Translations under genes and position numbers: made by a program | Assembly (NCBI GenBank): GCA_014905825.1 | Contig: JACGCN010000002.1 | Span: 2,170,001-2,234,000, forward strand | Length of the DNA stretch: 64,000 nt | DNA from: Lyophyllum atratum | Taxonomy: Eukaryota; Basidiomycota; Agaricomycetes; Agaricales; Lyophyllaceae | Direction: 5' to 3' | Part shown: in pieces, positions 61,293 through 64,000 of the stretch | Layout: every line of letters starts with the position of its first letter | Position numbering within the stretch: position 1 is the stretch's first letter | The notes under the pieces: generated by a model | The model's input: the letters and a program-made list of their open reading frames with translations, nothing else | What the model was told of the DNA's origin: nothing | Database searches by the model: none

Positions 61293-62224
61293 ATGCCCCG
61301 TCCAGGCCCCCTGCAGGAGCTGCCCCTCGAACAGTTCCTCCCATCTAACCCTAACCTCCCAACCACATCACGCAAACGGCCCTTATCCCCCGGTGGCCCA
61401 AACTTGTTTAGCCCAGCCAAACGCCGTATCCTCAATGAGGAGGCCATCTTCGAGACTCCTCTTTCACGGAGGGGCACCCCAGCTCGCTTCACTGAAGTCC
61501 TGACGGGCCCTGGCAGTCCTGCCAAAAAACTCGACTTCGGGTCCCCGAAACGCCTCTTAGAAAGCTCTGCCGCGTCCCGCAGGTTAGCTTTCGGAACCAC
61601 CCCTCCACATTCCAGAGCATCGAGCAGTAGACTTGCACCCTCACCCGAACTGAGACCACCCGTCTCGTCTTTTTCGACCCAACCAAGCGACGACCAGGAG
61701 ATGGACGACTACTTCAGTCAACCGTCAAGTTCATCCTCTATGCTACCGCCATCTTCGTATTCCAGTGACATCCCCGATGAAATTCCGCGTCCATCCGATC
61801 CACAGTCCATCCACTATCCTGGCTTCTGCGTATACTTTGATATGCGCTTGTCAGTATCGCCTGTCGAGGAGACAGGCCAGTCAGTGACACCTGTTGGAGG
61901 CGATAAGGAAGACGTGAAAGAAAACATTGCCCCGCGGAAGAAGCCACGCAAGGCGGTCACGATCCCTGACACGGGCCTGAAGTCTCAACTCCTCTCTCCC
62001 CATACAAAGAAACGAGAGATAGAGAGACTCAAGTCAAAGTCGACCCCCCCTACGCCCAAGAAGGTTTTGTTTGGCGACAGGGCAGAGCCATTCGCTAGCC
62101 CTGCACCTCGCAGACCCTAACTGGGCTAATACAGCAAGAGGCTTCGTCGGCTCCTCGATCGTCGGAGAAAGAGAGGCAGAGTATGAGGAGATTGCTCCTG
62201 GATGAGGCCAACGACGATGATTGA
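61293..62224 (+). CDS. SP-rich nuclear-type hypothetical protein
   Basis: Two exons (61293-62063, 62135-62224) give 286 aa. The sequence is rich in SP and TP sites with basic residues after them (SPAKRRI, GSPAKKLDF, SPKRLL, TPPTPKK), so it looks like a cyclin-dependent kinase substrate. A central SIHYPGFCVYFD block seems to be the only compact conserved part. The last exon was added because CAGEAS-type sequence (QEASSAPRSSEKERQSMRRLLLDEANDDD in two parts) reads open to a TGA at 62222. The donor before it (AAG|GTTTTG, 71-bp intron) is plausible but not certain; without it the ORF ends at 62120. Confidence 0.58.
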
Positions 62225-62700
62225 AGGCCTTGCCTGAGCTACCCGAATTACCAGCAACCGGAATCTATCGCCAAATATTTTCGACTGATATACGAAGACG
62301 CAATATTCTACACTCGACACACCTAGCCAACTCGTTTCTTGCATTCAATTTAGCAGCCCACATTTGCCAACCTATCTAGTCCCCAGGTCTTGTGCTTATC
62401 TTTTATCTATCAGTTCACTATGTACGCCTTGGAACACGCTCCGTCCTACCCTTTCTTCACCCGTACCCTTTTCTTTATCCATTTTTTTTCGTAGTTACGG
62501 GCGGCACAGCTGTCTTCGTGCTTGTATCCATGATGCCCCTTCAGCGTACATTGTACATATATGCTCCTCCCCTCGAATGAAGATGCCTCGGAGTCGAACC
62601 AACTTTTAGATGTCTCACGTGATTGACACGTCGCCTCCACCTCCAACTTCAAGTCGCGATCGCTTTGAACGTCCCGTCCAACCACCAACTGCTGCCCAGA
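62225..62700. other. intergenic, tandem genes
   Basis: 476 bp. C/T-rich near 62440-62480, typical of a fungal promoter just upstream of a secreted protein gene. Nothing else was recognised. Confidence 0.5.
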
Positions 62701-63140
62701 ATGCTGCGTACAGTCGTTTTTGTCTTATTCCTCGCGTTTGGCCTCGTTTCCGCCAACTTCGACTTCTTCGGAAATATGTTTGGAAACCAACAGCAGCACC
62801 ACCAGCAACAGCAGCAGCAGCAACACCGCTCCGGCGCATCTCAGTGGGCCGCACACGCAGACACCGGTATTCCGCATCCTATGTTTAATAAGCCTCAGAA
62901 GAAATAATTGCGATGCTTTTTTCTGTAGTGCCGTGTTCTCAATACCTTTGCCCAACGACCTTGGACTGTGTCGCGCGCCCGGTCGACTGCCCATGTCCTG
63001 ATGTGCAGGACGTGAAATGCACAATTCCAGATGTGGTCAGCAGCAACGAAGCTACGGTCGTGTGCGTGAGGGGAGAGAACGAGTGCGCCGAGGTGGAACG
63101 TCTGATGCGGAGAGGCTCGAAGCCATCAAAGACGAGGTAG
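62701..63140 (+). CDS. LCL2: long chronological lifespan protein 2 (LCL2) homologue
   Basis: Two exons (62701-62866, 62929-63140) give 125 aa. LCL2 is a small secretory-pathway protein linked to ER-associated degradation in yeast. A signal peptide ([18 protein letters not shown]) is followed by [10 protein letters not shown], a Gln/His run (residues 30-42, mostly CAG/CAA codons) and a Cys-rich domain. The Cys pattern is [22 protein letters not shown], then KCTIPD and VVCVRG. These match the family order FFxxMFG, poly-Gln and CPxTLxCVxxPxDCPCP. Length is typical (about 120-130 aa). Confidence 0.92.
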
Positions 63141-63529
63141 AGGGATTGTGACGGTGTGTATTGTTGATTTAGACTCTGAGGCTTGTACGTTCATATCACT
63201 ATCCGCGTTACCTTTCTTCGCCTGCATGGAAGTCAACTTATTGACTTTTATTTTCAAAGAATACAGGCTTGCAGTAGGCATGTAAAGAATGCGGGCATGT
63301 ATGTTCAGCCATGCCGAAAATATCTCCCAGCTTCAACTCAAGACTAGCGTTCTGGATGTCTTCCTGAAGTAGAGGTCAACCCATTCATCGAGCTGGCTTC
63401 CAATCGCAGTACTGGAGGTTTAGATGCAACCACCGCAGATTCCGATGGGAAGACGACAATTAGGGTATATTCAGAGCGGGGGTATGCGGGCCAAAAGCAA
63501 CATTGAATTGAGGGCGACAGAGGCGTACA
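63141..63529. other. intergenic between convergent genes
   Basis: 389 bp, the 3' flanks of LCL2 (plus) and the partial membrane-protein gene (minus). Nothing else was seen. Confidence 0.45.
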
Positions 63530-64000
63530 TCACTTCGGGATCACAGACTCCACATCATCCTGCAAATGAGATAAGGAAATTTCCTTTTGACTAAACCAAA
63601 CACACATACCTTCTCGTATTCCGCATACCTCCAGTCATGCGGATCCGGGCCTTCCTTATGCACTATTGAATGACCTTTCACTGCCATTGCGCCCACCACA
63701 ACCGTCTGGTACATCGTCAAGAACACTTGTACGCGCTGCGAATGCACAGTGACCGGTAAACCCTGTTGTCGGAGCCATGCAACCTGATAATACGGCATAT
63801 GACCTGATGCAAGCACCACAATGGTCAAAATGAGGGCGACCAGCCATACAATCGCTAGGAGGTAGCCTGAGAAGACGGCTGTGGAGAAGTACGATGGGGC
63901 CTCCGGCGTCCGCTTGCGGCGGCCAATAAGGATGACGCCAATGTGGTACAGGAGGGTGTATATGGCGATGCAGGGGTTGAGCCGCATTGAGAGATAACCC
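63530..64000 (-). CDS. multi-pass membrane protein, partial (5' part beyond window)
   Basis: Two visible exons (complement 64000-63610 and 63559-63530). The last one codes DDVESVIPK and a TGA stop. The visible part starts in frame with GYLSMRLNPCIAIYTLLYHIGVILIG and has hydrophobic spans (STAVFSGYLLAIVWLVALILTIVVLASG, LTMYQTVVVGAMAV). The cytoplasmic end is charged. The start codon and first exon lie beyond the right edge. The LNPCIAIYTLLYH block parallels MDPAFAICTLVYH in the gene at 31360-31903, including its position after an intron, so they look like members of one small family. Function unknown. Confidence 0.65.

Noticed and set aside
62585..62620. tRNA-like T-loop (GTTGGTTCGACTCC on the minus strand)
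   Set aside because: The flanking bases do not pair as a T-stem and no D-arm or acceptor stem can be formed around it.

Overview
This is eukaryotic nuclear DNA, almost certainly from a mushroom-forming basidiomycete. The evidence is dense protein-coding genes on both strands, many GT-AG introns of about 48-60 bp per gene, micro-exons, and fungal proteins such as VTC1, SWC4, RIX1, RRN11 and LCL2. I rebuilt 33 gene models by joining ORF pieces at splice signals. Apart from the broken SEC15, each complete model gives a whole number of codons and a protein that reads like its family. No rRNA, tRNA, CRISPR or bacterial-type operon was seen.

Layout. 0-5.5 kb: an unknown gene, LSM3 and YHC1 (U1C) head to head, VTC1, SWC4. 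5.6-11.2 kb: an AAA ATPase and glutaminyl-tRNA synthetase. 11.3-22.5 kb: an alpha-tubulin, a long alpha/beta-hydrolase, CFT2 and a second alpha-tubulin. 22.8-29.4 kb: a HAD phosphatase, SEC15 (broken here by two one-base indels), ARF1 and a dual-specificity phosphatase. 29.4-36.2 kb: a small basic protein, a membrane protein, a Lys-rich nuclear protein, a Gemin2-like protein and a GPI-type wall protein. 36.3-38.5 kb: a 5'-truncated LINE and a duplicated promoter segment. 38.5-46.5 kb: quinolinate phosphoribosyltransferase facing an ACMSD-like amidohydrolase, a coiled-coil protein with a UIM-like motif, a Ser-rich membrane protein and a mitochondrial enoyl-CoA hydratase. 46.5-61.1 kb: SEC10, RIX1, RRN11, a DFGDF-motif protein and RPA190. 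61.2-64 kb: an SP-rich nuclear protein, LCL2 and the 3' end of a second membrane protein of the 31.4 kb family.

Functional threads. Vesicle traffic: SEC10, SEC15, ARF1 and the DFGDF protein. Ribosome production: RIX1, RRN11 and RPA190 within 11 kb. RNA processing: LSM3, U1C, Gemin2-like and CFT2. NAD synthesis: two enzymes that compete for one intermediate lie tail to tail. Most genes are conserved housekeeping genes, and the accessory content is mainly the LINE region. The most striking features are three consecutive micro-exons coding the catalytic core of RNA polymerase I, a cluster of GC-AG introns, the two alpha-tubulins with unequal intron content, and the SEC15 indels.
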